Shown here: piece by piece, positions 1 through 8,269 of the stretch
How the letters are laid out: every line of letters begins with the position of its first letter
How positions within the stretch are numbered: position 1 is the stretch's first letter
DNA from: Lachnospiraceae bacterium JC7
GTDB taxonomy: Bacteria; Bacillota; Clostridia; Lachnospirales; Lachnospiraceae
Reading direction: 5' to 3'
Assembly (NCBI GenBank): GCA_000513555.1
Contig: ALYD01000006.1
Span: 62,001-126,000, forward strand
DNA length: 64,000 nt
Position numbers and translations under genes: made by a program
The notes under the pieces: model-generated
What the model saw: the letters and a program-made list of their open reading frames with translations, nothing else
What the model was told of the DNA's origin: nothing
Database searches by the model: none

Positions 1-2
1 AG

Positions 3-45
3 GCTGTACTGAAACCGGAATTGCCGGAACAGTACAGCTTTTTTA
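3..45 (+). terminator. Intrinsic terminator of an off-window gene
   Basis: A perfect 9-bp stem (GCTGTACTG with CAGTACAGC) encloses a second small CCGG stem and is followed by TTTTTT on the + strand. It should end a + strand gene lying left of the window. The remaining bases to position 123 show nothing else I can identify. Confidence 0.75.
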
Positions 46-123
46 TTTCAGCATCTCTGAAAGGCTCATCGCCGGTCGGATGGAATATTCATTACCAGAG
101 ATGCAGGTGTAGATGATGATACT

Positions 124-3100
124 TCAACTTATCTGCCATCTGATATGGCTGCCGGTCTCATCCTTCGACACCTGAAGCTGGTCTTCTATCTCCTGCTTCA
201 GTTCGGAAACGTGGGAAATGATTCCGATGAGCTTTGAGCCGCTTGCCATCTGCTGGAGGACCTTGATGGCCTGGTCTCTCGAATGGTCATCGAGGGAACC
301 GAAGCCCTCGTCTATGAACATCACATCCAGATTGATGGAGGCAGAGCTTTCCTGTATCTGATCTGCCATGCCGAGGGCTAGGGAAAGGGCGGCCATAAAG
401 GATTCACCGCCGGACAGAGTCCTGATCTCCCGGACCTTTCCTGTGACTGTTGAATAGACCATGAGATCAAGTCCCCGGTTCTTTCCGGCGCCTGCCTGCT
501 CGTCGTCAGTCATACGAAGCTCGTACTGGCCTGCGGACATGTCCTGAAATCTTGCATTGGCAGCGTACAGTATCCTTTCGAGATAATATCTCTGGACGAA
601 GGTCTCGATGTCCATACGCCCGCCTGTGACCTTTCCGCCCAGACGATTGTAGAGACTGTCGATGCGGTTATATTCCTGTACTATGGAGGCCCGCTCTTCC
701 ATTTTCGGAGCCAGGGCATCATAGGCTTTTCTGTTTATCTTGAGATCGTCATTCAGACTGTCAAGTGCGGTCTTTTCAGCCTGAAGCTTTTCCTCCTGCT
801 CGGAATATGCAAGCTGCAATGCCTCGAGATCCGGCTTTTTCTTATCGCCGATGGCGGCTCTGGCATTGCTGATCTGAGCCTCCGCGGCTGCCTTTTTCCT
901 GTTGAAATCATCTATCCCCGCCTGAAGCTGTGCTGCCTCCGCCTGAGAGTGGCTATCCGCTATGGTCTTCCATGCCTCTTCACTTAGCTTCTTTTCCGAC
1001 ATGATCTTACGGTAACCCTCCAGGCGTATGGCGAGCTCGTCCTGTTGTCTGGGGAGTTCGGTTTTAAGCTGGTCTATACGCGCAGAAGTACCTTCTTTTT
1101 CCGCCCGGGCATTCTTTGCCGCCTCTGCTGCTTTTTTTTCCGCCTCCGCTGCTTTTTCTTTTTTAAGTTCAGCCTCCGCCTGCGCTCCCTTTGCGGCGTC
1201 CTCAGACTCAAAATCCTTTTGAGAATCGAGACTGTCGAGAGCCTGTTTCTTTGCTGAAACCGAGGCTTTACTGTCGGAAAGTCTCCTAATGGCGGTCTCC
1301 GCCTGCTCCTTCAGAGCAGATTTTGAAGCAGCCGCATCTTCAAGGCATTTCCTTGTGTCCTCCAGTGTCTTCACCTGTAAAGACAACTCTCTGCCTTCCT
1401 TCGTGAAGTCCGATTCCCAAAGCTTCAGTTCATCCATGGCGGCATCTGTCGAAATATCAGATGGAAGTTCCGGAAGGATCTCAAGGATCTTTTTTCGGAG
1501 CTTTTCCTGAGCCGCGAGAAGTATGTCTCTTTTTTCCTTGAGAGTACTTTCGGCCTTTGCAGCTTCATTGGAGGCCTTTTCCATGGCTTCTCTCAGCCTG
1601 TCATTTTCCTTTGAAAGAGCGTCGATAACCTCTCTTGTGAGGTCTCTGTGCTCTTCAGAAAGACGGCATGGTGAAGGGTGTTCCATGGAGCCGCAGACGG
1701 GACAGGGACTGCCGGGCCTCAGCTTTTCTCTCGCTATGAAGCCTGCCTGAGCGTCGAGAAAGCAGTTCTGCTTTGATATATACTCTTCGTTTTTCAGATT
1801 ATAGCTTTCTCTTGCTTTTCCGTAGGTTATCTTAGCGGCTTCAGCTTTGGAGATCTGTGTCTCCACCTCCTTCGCGGTCCTTTCCGCTTCGGCATACTCG
1901 CTGTGAAGGGCCTGAAGTTCTCTGTTTTTACTCTCCCAGACTGCCTTTTTTTCCGGTGCGTCTGAAAGTTCCGCTTCAGTGGTTCGCCATTCGGTTTCTT
2001 TCTGCTCTAATTCATCAAGGGCCATTTTGGCTTCGCCCTGTGCCTTTTCGCTGAGCCTATATTCAGATTCCGCAGACTTTAATTCGTCCTTCGCGGCGGA
2101 TATCTCCTGAAACAGCGAAAGAGACTTGGATACCTTTTCACTTACCTTTGCCAATGCTTCTGCCTCTGCTGAAGCGGCCTTATTTGCTTCAGTTTCAGCC
2201 TTTCCGGCAGCCTGTTCCGCTTCAGTCAGCTTCGGAAGCAGGGTTTCGAGCTCCGTAAGTGTCTCTTCGGATTCTTTGATGAGCTTTTGCTGGTCACATA
2301 CGCGGGTATATTCTGCTTTTATTTCATATGCTCCGTTTATCTCTGTGATAAGCTTTTTTGAAGCCTCGATCTCGGCCTGTGTACTCTCACATTCTTTAAG
2401 TGCAGTCTCCGCTGCTTCAAGCTGTGAGAAGGAAACGGAAATGGTCTGACCTTCTGTAAGTGCATCACGCTTTTTATCTCTTTCGGAAGAAAGTGCATCA
2501 TATGACTTTCGGGAAACCTCATGCTTTTCCAGAAGAAGATCACAAAGCTCCTTTAGAAGCCCGAGAAATCTTTCGGTTTCGGAAACATTAAGCCGGTCGG
2601 ATGAAGTTATGTGGTTCTTAAGCTCTGAAAGCTCCTGAGCCCCGCTGAAAAAACCGGGAACATTGACAAGCTTCGCATTGGCCTGACAGGTGGTTCTGAT
2701 CTTTGATATTTCTTCAAGCTTACCCTTTTTTCTGTTGCCCAGTTCGTCTACTATCTTCTGATATAGCTCTGTTGCAAAGAGCTTTCTGAAAATGATCTTT
2801 TTATCATCGGATCTTGCTCTGAGGAGCTCCATGAACTCTCCCTGAGCTATCATGGCTACCTGCATGAACTGCCCCTTGGTGAGGCCTACTATCTCTTCCA
2901 GTCTGGCGTCAGTCTCCTTCTGAGGGTATTCCGTTCCGTCCGGCATGATGAGGGATACGGACTCGCTGATGCTCTGATCCTTTGCGCCTTTCCTTTTTGC
3001 GGGACGCAAATGTCTCGGCACACGGCGCACAGTATAGCTCAGTTCCTCGCCGCCCTCGGATTCTGTGAAGCTGAGCTCCACGAATGGCTCTACCTCGAAA

Positions 3101-3318
3101 TCCACATACTGACTCTGAAGCTCGGTTCCGTCCTTTTTGTTGCTGACAGAGCTGGCCTCTCCGTAAAGTGCAAATACTATGGCATCAAAAATAGTGGTCT
3201 TTCCGGCACCTGTGTCTCCCGTCACGAGGAAAAGATTCTGTTTTGTGGTCGTGAAATCTATGGTGGTCTTTTTGCCATATGAGCCAAAGGCCTGCATTGT
3301 GAGTGTAATAGGTCTCAA
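124..3318 (-). CDS. sbcC: SbcC, Rad50-like exonuclease ATPase subunit
   Basis: This is the large ATPase subunit of the SbcCD nuclease, which opens hairpin and protein-blocked DNA ends in the cytoplasm. The 1064-residue length is normal for the family. Seen in the sequence: a Walker A motif (GDTGAGKTT, residues 34-42), long coiled coils on both sides of a zinc-hook CPVCG near residue 540, an ABC signature LSGGES near the C-terminus, and a Walker B ending in MFIDEGFGSLDD. The coiled coil is rich in Ala, Glu and Lys, as expected. The start overlaps the sbcD stop by 4 bp, so the two subunits are translationally coupled in one operon. Confidence 0.96.
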   Translation of the reverse strand: MRPITLTMQAFGSYGKKTTIDFTTTKQNLFLVTGDTGAGKTTIFDAIVFALYGEASSVSNKKDGTELQSQYVDFEVEPFVELSFTESEGGEELSYTVRRVPRHLRPAKRKGAKDQSISESVSLIMPDGTEYPQKETDARLEEIVGLTKGQFMQVAMIAQGEFMELLRARSDDKKIIFRKLFATELYQKIVDELGNRKKGKLEEISKIRTTCQANAKLVNVPGFFSGAQELSELKNHITSSDRLNVSETERFLGLLKELCDLLLEKHEVSRKSYDALSSERDKKRDALTEGQTISVSFSQLEAAETALKECESTQAEIEASKKLITEINGAYEIKAEYTRVCDQQKLIKESEETLTELETLLPKLTEAEQAAGKAETEANKAASAEAEALAKVSEKVSKSLSLFQEISAAKDELKSAESEYRLSEKAQGEAKMALDELEQKETEWRTTEAELSDAPEKKAVWESKNRELQALHSEYAEAERTAKEVETQISKAEAAKITYGKARESYNLKNEEYISKQNCFLDAQAGFIAREKLRPGSPCPVCGSMEHPSPCRLSEEHRDLTREVIDALSKENDRLREAMEKASNEAAKAESTLKEKRDILLAAQEKLRKKILEILPELPSDISTDAAMDELKLWESDFTKEGRELSLQVKTLEDTRKCLEDAAASKSALKEQAETAIRRLSDSKASVSAKKQALDSLDSQKDFESEDAAKGAQAEAELKKEKAAEAEKKAAEAAKNARAEKEGTSARIDQLKTELPRQQDELAIRLEGYRKIMSEKKLSEEAWKTIADSHSQAEAAQLQAGIDDFNRKKAAAEAQISNARAAIGDKKKPDLEALQLAYSEQEEKLQAEKTALDSLNDDLKINRKAYDALAPKMEERASIVQEYNRIDSLYNRLGGKVTGGRMDIETFVQRYYLERILYAANARFQDMSAGQYELRMTDDEQAGAGKNRGLDLMVYSTVTGKVREIRTLSGGESFMAALSLALGMADQIQESSASINLDVMFIDEGFGSLDDHSRDQAIKVLQQMASGSKLIGIISHVSELKQEIEDQLQVSKDETGSHIRWQIS

Positions 3319-4472
3319 TTCACATCTCCTCCATCCTGTACAGAATTTATCACGTCCTTAAGAAGCTCCTGTTCATATTCGTCCATGTCGGGAAGGAAAG
3401 AACAGCAAAGCTCATATGGATTCAGGACCTTCTCTTCACTGAAACGGACATTGTAATCGGCTTTTCTCTGAATCTCACGTCGTATCTCCAGAAGATTTGG
3501 AAAGGCGTAGCGGAGTCTGTCCTGCATATCGAGAACATCCAGATCCACCTTGTCCGTAAGTATGACGGTTACGAAATCATCGCATCCCTTTGAGAGAACC
3601 TCATCAAGACTGCCCTTTATGACCATGACCTGTCTCATGGGGACAAGCGGCAGTACCTCAGTGCTTCTTTTCCCTTTTTCATCGAGACGTACCCTGATGA
3701 TGCCCTTCTCCTGTCCTGCCTCCTGAACAGAACATGCTAGAGGTGTTCCGCAGTAACGGAAGAACTCGCTGCCTGCCTTCATAGGTTTATGGATATGTCC
3801 GAGGGCTGCATAATCAAAGGGTTCAAGGACGTCAGAGTACACCTGATCAATGTTTCCGACGGTGCATATCTCGGATTCCATACGCTCTATCTCGGAAGCG
3901 TCTTTTCCTGCAGGAAGGTAGAACTGGTGGCTTACGAGGATGTTTCGCTCGTTGACATTGACATCCTCACGGGCAAGAAGCTTATGGATAGTGTCGTTGT
4001 AGGAAAGATTGTTTCCGTTCTGATCGGTACCGACTATTGCCTTAACCATGGATGGCTTTACGAAGGGAAGGAGGTAAAAATTTACGGGACCGAAGCTGTC
4101 TCTAAGAGTTACCTTCTCGATGTGGTCCTCGGGCTTCTCAGGCGGATTTCCTATCATGTGTATCTTCTGGTGCTTCAGGATATTCCTGAAAACATCGAGA
4201 CGGGGAGCACTGTCGTGGTTTCCGCTTATGAGCATGAGTTCCGACTGAGGCGTGACGGATCTGAGCTTTGACATGAATTCGTCAAAAAGCTCCACTGCTT
4301 CTGCCGATGGGATGGCCTTGTCGTAAATGTCTCCGGCGATGACTATGGCCTCCGGCTTGTCTTCGTTCGCATATTCGATTATCTTGTCGAGGATATATTT
4401 CTGATCTTCCTGCAGAGAATGATTGATGAGCTTGAGCCCGAGATGCAGGTCTGATAAATGGTAAAAAGTCAT
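3315..4472 (-). CDS. sbcD: SbcD, Mre11-like exonuclease subunit
   Basis: This is the metallophosphoesterase nuclease subunit that partners SbcC. The N-terminus carries the phosphoesterase motifs in order: DLHLG (residues 8-12), GDIYD, GNHD and, further on, GHIHKP, which supply the Mn-binding Asp, His and Asn residues. The length of 385 residues is typical. The start is supported by an AAGGAG site 4-5 bp upstream of ATG. The gene is first in the sbcDC operon and overlaps sbcC by 4 bp. A plausible promoter lies at 4553-4582. Confidence 0.96.
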   Translation of the reverse strand: MTFYHLSDLHLGLKLINHSLQEDQKYILDKIIEYANEDKPEAIVIAGDIYDKAIPSAEAVELFDEFMSKLRSVTPQSELMLISGNHDSAPRLDVFRNILKHQKIHMIGNPPEKPEDHIEKVTLRDSFGPVNFYLLPFVKPSMVKAIVGTDQNGNNLSYNDTIHKLLAREDVNVNERNILVSHQFYLPAGKDASEIERMESEICTVGNIDQVYSDVLEPFDYAALGHIHKPMKAGSEFFRYCGTPLACSVQEAGQEKGIIRVRLDEKGKRSTEVLPLVPMRQVMVIKGSLDEVLSKGCDDFVTVILTDKVDLDVLDMQDRLRYAFPNLLEIRREIQRKADYNVRFSEEKVLNPYELCCSFLPDMDEYEQELLKDVINSVQDGGDVN

Positions 4473-4552
4473 GATGCTCCTTCTGTGCCCGCTGGTCAGC
4501 GGCCGTAAAACCGGTGCCGCGATATCGACTTATATGGGGCTACGCTTCTACC

Positions 4553-4582
4553 ATTATAGCATGAGGGAATTATTAAACTCAA
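4553..4582 (-). promoter_or_regulatory. Probable sbcDC promoter
   Basis: Read on the minus strand, TTGAGT is followed after 18 bp by TATAAT, about 80 bp upstream of the sbcD start. It lies between sbcD and the tRNA-Pro terminator, where a new transcript must begin. Confidence 0.55.
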
Positions 4583-4649
4583 AAAGTCCCTATTTAAAGC
4601 GAGGCTATAAAAAAGTTTGGCATCACCCGGCACCACAGGAATTAAAAAT

Positions 4650-4694
4650 AAAAAAAGAACGGGAAGCCTTGAAAATCAAGGATTCCCGTTCTTA
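4650..4694 (-). terminator. Terminator of tRNA-Pro copy A
   Basis: On the minus strand, AAGAACGGGAA...TTCCCGTTCTT forms a long stem closed by CCTTGATTTTCAAGG and followed by a run of seven T. It directly follows the tRNA 3' end. Confidence 0.9.
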
Positions 4695-4702
4695 AATCAT
4701 CG

Positions 4703-4777
4703 TCGGGGTGACAGGATTCGAACCTGCGACCCCCTGGTCCCAAACCAGGTGCTCTAGCCAAACTGAGCCACACCCCG
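4703..4777 (-). tRNA. tRNA-Pro, anticodon TGG (copy A)
   Basis: The minus strand folds as a full cloverleaf: acceptor CGGGGTG/CACCCCG with discriminator A, D-arm from GCTCAGTTTGGCTAGAGC, anticodon stem CCTGG/CCAGG with loop TTTGGGA (anticodon TGG), and T-arm GCAGG TTCGAAT CCTGT. CCA is not encoded. The gene body is identical to that at 13860-13934. A hairpin in the 5' leader (4786-4804) is shared with the other two tRNA-Pro genes. Confidence 0.98.
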
Positions 4778-4810
4778 AGCTTTTTGCCGTCCGATTCAGA
4801 CAGCTTTAGT

Positions 4811-4840
4811 ATTATATAATCCTATGTTGATATTTGTCAA
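4811..4840 (-). promoter_or_regulatory. tRNA-Pro promoter (copy A)
   Basis: Consensus TTGACA and TATAAT are separated by 18 bp on the minus strand, about 35 bp upstream of the tRNA. This is a strong sigma-A-type promoter in the expected place. Confidence 0.85.
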
Positions 4841-4903
4841 CAACAAATTTGTTTTTATTGGGATTATTATCAGGTGAGGGTAACAGTTAAACCGCCCCGG
4901 TCT

Positions 4904-5596
4904 TCAAAGTATCGTTTCCAATACCTCCTGCCATTCGGCCCAGTTCATTGCGTCATCATATTTCAACAAATGAAAGTTGTTTTTTCTTTCCAAAAGTTTT
5001 TCAATTTTCATTGATGAAAAGGAGTATCTGTCCATGTCTGAATATGCCAAAAATATTTCTGAATCAGAATTGTATAGAACATCCGGATCATAAAAATCTG
5101 TATTTTTAATATGCAATGTTCCAAAAGCATTTTTTATTTCTTTGTTCAATTCGGGTAAACTTTCTTCGTCTGTAATGGAGCCTGCTGAAAGCATTATAAT
5201 CTTCTCATAGTGTATATTACCTGAAATTGCGGCATGTAATGCCACATAAGCTCCTTCCAGAGCTCCCGCAATAATATGATGTTCTATATCTACAGAATAG
5301 GTATTCATGATCATGGATGGAAGTTCTTTCGTTAACATATCAAAGTACCTGAATCCATGTGCCATATTAAGACCAAAACTCAGTTTCATATCAGGGATCA
5401 CAATAAAGTATCCCTTTTCTGCCAGTTTCTCTATTGAAGTATTTCTATACCATCCGGTATGATCAGTTCCGAGCGGAGACATAAGCCAGCATACCGGAAG
5501 TTTTTTTGCACCATATTTTTCAACAGGGCATATAATACTCAAGGCGTTACATTCCGTTAAAGCAGAAGAAAAGAATCTATGCTGTATCAGAGCCAT
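4904..5596 (-). CDS. Esterase-fold pseudoenzyme
   Basis: This 230-residue protein is clearly related to its upstream neighbour: both begin MALI and share the blocks TSIE, LNMA and RYFD/RYYD in the same order. It appears catalytically dead. The nucleophile motif GLSMG of the neighbour is GALEG here (residues 111-115), so the Ser is a Leu. The catalytic His in GTHEW is replaced within DAMNW (Asn218), and the oxyanion HG is replaced by SP. No signal peptide or membrane segment is seen. It is the last gene of the sugar-import operon and starts directly after the esterase stop. It may be a regulator, a carbohydrate-binding protein or a partner of the active esterase. A decaying duplicate is also possible, but the frame is intact. 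Confidence 0.75.
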   Translation of the reverse strand: MALIQHRFFSSALTECNALSIICPVEKYGAKKLPVCWLMSPLGTDHTGWYRNTSIEKLAEKGYFIVIPDMKLSFGLNMAHGFRYFDMLTKELPSMIMNTYSVDIEHHIIAGALEGAYVALHAAISGNIHYEKIIMLSAGSITDEESLPELNKEIKNAFGTLHIKNTDFYDPDVLYNSDSEIFLAYSDMDRYSFSSMKIEKLLERKNNFHLLKYDDAMNWAEWQEVLETIL

Positions 5597-6418
5597 CTAC
5601 ATTAACTCCCTTCTTTTTATCACAAGAAGATATTCCTGTATCCATTTATCCCAAAAGCTCCATTCATGGGTACCCGGAGATTCATGATATTCATACTCGT
5701 AGGGATCATTTTCAATTTCCGTAAATGTTTCCTTTAATTTCATAGCTACCGGATACCGCACATCTTCTTTGCCCATGGCATGAAAAACCTTGGGGAGTTT
5801 TGTATGCTGTTTAGCTGTGTCTCTTATCAGCTTAATAATGTCATATTCCGTTCCTTCCAGAGAGTCAGAATCATATGTACCGTATACATCTAAATTGGTC
5901 TTTTTGTAATCCGAGATGTAATCTGTCTCTTTATCTCTCCATAAATGCTCAAGGGGAGCTATTCCACCGGTGGAAAGCATACATACGGATGAAAATCTTT
6001 CGGGATTATGAAGTGCTATCCAAAGTGCTCCTCCGCCTCCCATAGATAGCCCGGCTATATGAGTGTCTTCTCTTGAAGAACTCATTCGTGGAAACAGATT
6101 ATGACAGAGCCCTGGTAACTCATCCACCATGAAATCATAATATCTGGGGCCATAGGCCATATTCAGATATCTTGAGTAGCTCACCTCCGGCATGATGACC
6201 ATGATACCGAGTGGAGCTGCATAACGTTCTATGGATGTTCGACGCATCCATATGGTGTGGTCATCCGATCTTCCATGAAGAAGCCATAACACCTTCCATG
6301 AATTCTGATCCTTCGAACAATTAAGTCCTATACCCTGTTCTGTTTCCGGAATTATAAGCGATAAGGATGTATCCATATTCAGGATATCAGAATGAAAATT
6401 AATCTCAATCAGTGCCAT
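5597..6418 (-). CDS. Cytoplasmic alpha/beta-hydrolase esterase (esterase D / tributyrin esterase type)
   Basis: This is a 273-residue serine esterase of the family that includes EstA and S-formylglutathione hydrolase-like enzymes. The triad is visible: Ser125 in GLSMGG, Asp219 in MGKEDVRYP, and His251 in GTHEW. An oxyanion HG occurs at 48-49 in WLLHGRSDDH. No signal peptide is seen, so it should act inside the cell. Its position after two sugar permeases, with a 2-bp gap and an AAGGGG site inside the permease end, suggests it removes acyl groups such as acetyl from imported oligosaccharides. The exact substrate cannot be read from the sequence. Confidence 0.85.
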   Translation of the reverse strand: MALIEINFHSDILNMDTSLSLIIPETEQGIGLNCSKDQNSWKVLWLLHGRSDDHTIWMRRTSIERYAAPLGIMVIMPEVSYSRYLNMAYGPRYYDFMVDELPGLCHNLFPRMSSSREDTHIAGLSMGGGGALWIALHNPERFSSVCMLSTGGIAPLEHLWRDKETDYISDYKKTNLDVYGTYDSDSLEGTEYDIIKLIRDTAKQHTKLPKVFHAMGKEDVRYPVAMKLKETFTEIENDPYEYEYHESPGTHEWSFWDKWIQEYLLVIKRRELM

Positions 6419-6420
6419 AA

Positions 6421-7257
6421 CTACCCCTTTACAGCTCCTTCCATCATTCCTGAAACTATCTGTTTCTGGAAAAAACAGTATGCTACAAAGATAGGAAGTA
6501 TCGATAATAACATAACCGCAAAGACTATAGTGAAATTGGTGGAATTTTCGGAACGGAAGGAATACTGGTACAATGTCAGGGTTCTGTAGATGTTCGATTT
6601 ACTCAAAACTAATGAAGGCATGAAATAATCGTTCCATATCCATAGAGAATTTTTGATTACAACTGTTGTTATGATAGGCTTCATCAAAGGTCTGACTATC
6701 ATTGAAAACACCTGATTTGTTGTAGCTCCATCTATATAAGCAGCTTCCTCAAGATCAGTTGGTATAGATGCCAGGTACCCCACCATAAGAAATATACCCT
6801 CACAAGAAGAGTTGGCTATATAAAACAGTATCACACCTATGGGATTCATAAGTCCTATCTTACTGAAAAGCTTAACCATGGGAAGCATTTTTACCTGAAA
6901 GGGAATAAATATTCCCGCGACCATAAAGAAATATACAAATGAATAAAATTTTGAGCTAAACCGCCTGCGTGCAACCGCATACGAACACATAGGCAATAGT
7001 ATAACCATGGATATTACAGATATAAAAGTAATTATTAAAGAGTTTTTCAAAGCATCAAAATAGTCAGGACGTGATAAAACATATTCAAAGTTGTCAAAAA
7101 CTATTGTTTTCGGCAAACCAAAAAAATTACTGAATATCTCACTCATACTTTTGAATGAAGATACTATGGTTAGATAAAAGGGAAAAATAATAAATAATGC
7201 ACCTAAAAGTAAAACTATATTGACCAGTATACACTTAACCAGCCGTTTTTCTTTCAT
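6421..7257 (-). CDS. Sugar ABC transporter permease, MalG type
   Basis: This inner-membrane permease subunit of a CUT1-type carbohydrate importer has 278 residues and about six hydrophobic segments. The cytoplasmic EAA loop is seen as EEAAYIDGATTNQVF, which docks the ATPase. The N-terminus has the typical single helix followed by SFKSMSEIF. A GGAGG site precedes ATG. It follows the MalF-type permease by about 73 bp and precedes the esterase by 2 bp. No ATP-binding gene is encoded in this operon, so a shared MsmX-like ATPase elsewhere is probably used, as is common in Firmicutes. Confidence 0.93.
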   Translation of the reverse strand: MKEKRLVKCILVNIVLLLGALFIIFPFYLTIVSSFKSMSEIFSNFFGLPKTIVFDNFEYVLSRPDYFDALKNSLIITFISVISMVILLPMCSYAVARRRFSSKFYSFVYFFMVAGIFIPFQVKMLPMVKLFSKIGLMNPIGVILFYIANSSCEGIFLMVGYLASIPTDLEEAAYIDGATTNQVFSMIVRPLMKPIITTVVIKNSLWIWNDYFMPSLVLSKSNIYRTLTLYQYSFRSENSTNFTIVFAVMLLSILPIFVAYCFFQKQIVSGMMEGAVKG

Positions 7258-7330
7258 TTAAATTCACCTCCACAAAAAAGTCAGGTAACTCAATTTTTCT
7301 ATCATACAGATATAGATCCGGGCGGTTCTT

Positions 7331-8206
7331 CTATTCATATATTTTCTTTTTATCCGAATATCTGATCTGAAGTATGGATATCATAGCGATGATTATGGCT
7401 ACAATCATGGCCTGTGCGATGGCATATCCGAATCTCATATCCTCAAATCCTACTCTGAATATTGATAATGTAATGCTTTCAGTTGCTCCTGCCGGTCCTC
7501 CTGTTGTCATAGCCATGATATAGTCATAAATCATTAACCCTTCCTTCAATACAAGTACTAATATGATGCTCAGCATAGGGAACAGATATCTGAGAGTTAT
7601 ATAAAAAAATATCTGTATTTGAGATGCTCCATCAACAATAGCGGCTTCGATTATATCTTTGGGGATAGTTTGTAATGCTGATATTATTAACACAGTAGGT
7701 ATAGCTACGCTTTTCCATACGTTGGTTATGAGAATTCCATATATGGCAAGTTTCCTGCTGGATAAAATATTTGTTTTCAGAAGATCGATATCCAGTAATT
7801 CTCCAAGCATAGGAACCCCCTGGAAAAAAATATAATTAAAGATGAGTCCCAGTGTAAGCATTGACACGCATGCCGGAAAGAAATATATCGACTTAAATAT
7901 ATTTTGAAATCGAGTTTTTGTATTAAGCAGAAGGCCTAATGCCACGGAAATAAACAGAACGCACAGAATCAGCATTGAGGCATAGCGTATGTTAAATAAA
8001 ACCGCTTTATGAAATCGCTTGTCAGTCAGTATTTTTACATAATTATCAACCCCGACAATGTGGAAATTTTTGCCTATCCCGTTCCAGTCCGTGAAACTGT
8101 AAAACAGACCCATAATGATGGGAACTATTGATAAAAGTGAGTATAAAATAAGGTTTGGAAGCACATATAATAAATGTGTTAAATTTTTATTATTAAGAGT
8201 CCTCAT
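7331..8206 (-). CDS. Sugar ABC transporter permease, MalF type
   Basis: This is the second membrane subunit of the importer. It has about six transmembrane helices and the EAA loop EAAIVDGASQIQIFFYITLRYL. I place the start at the Met beginning MRTLNNKN, because the upstream in-frame ATG (8251) lies before and within a perfect 22-bp hairpin and has no ribosome site. The chosen ATG has only a weak GGA upstream. It forms a heterodimer with the MalG-type neighbour and receives substrate from the lipoprotein encoded just upstream. Confidence 0.9.
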   Translation of the reverse strand: MRTLNNKNLTHLLYVLPNLILYSLLSIVPIIMGLFYSFTDWNGIGKNFHIVGVDNYVKILTDKRFHKAVLFNIRYASMLILCVLFISVALGLLLNTKTRFQNIFKSIYFFPACVSMLTLGLIFNYIFFQGVPMLGELLDIDLLKTNILSSRKLAIYGILITNVWKSVAIPTVLIISALQTIPKDIIEAAIVDGASQIQIFFYITLRYLFPMLSIILVLVLKEGLMIYDYIMAMTTGGPAGATESITLSIFRVGFEDMRFGYAIAQAMIVAIIIAMISILQIRYSDKKKIYE

Positions 8207-8221
8207 AATTTTATTATTTCC

Positions 8222-8243
8222 GGGCAGGGTATATACCCTGCCC
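8222..8243 (-). other. Intercistronic 22-bp perfect palindrome
   Basis: GGGCAGGGTAT and its exact reverse complement meet with no spacer between the binding-protein stop and the permease start. Such hairpins after a binding-protein gene often stabilise the upstream mRNA and lower permease expression. On the + strand it is followed by TTTTT, so it could also block antisense transcription. Confidence 0.7.
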
Positions 8244-8269
8244 TTTTTCATAATTATTCATGCTGCAGA

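Larger units (their letters stand above)
4604..4801. repeat. Direct repeat copy A around tRNA-Pro (left island boundary)
   Basis: About 200 bp here match 13761-13957: the stretch 3' of the tRNA (ATAAAAAAGT, then TGGCA-rich sequence), the terminator hairpin, an identical tRNA-Pro(TGG) gene, and the first bases of its 5' flank. The match decays outside the tRNA and terminator. The two copies enclose the AT-rich sugar-import segment. Confidence 0.85.
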
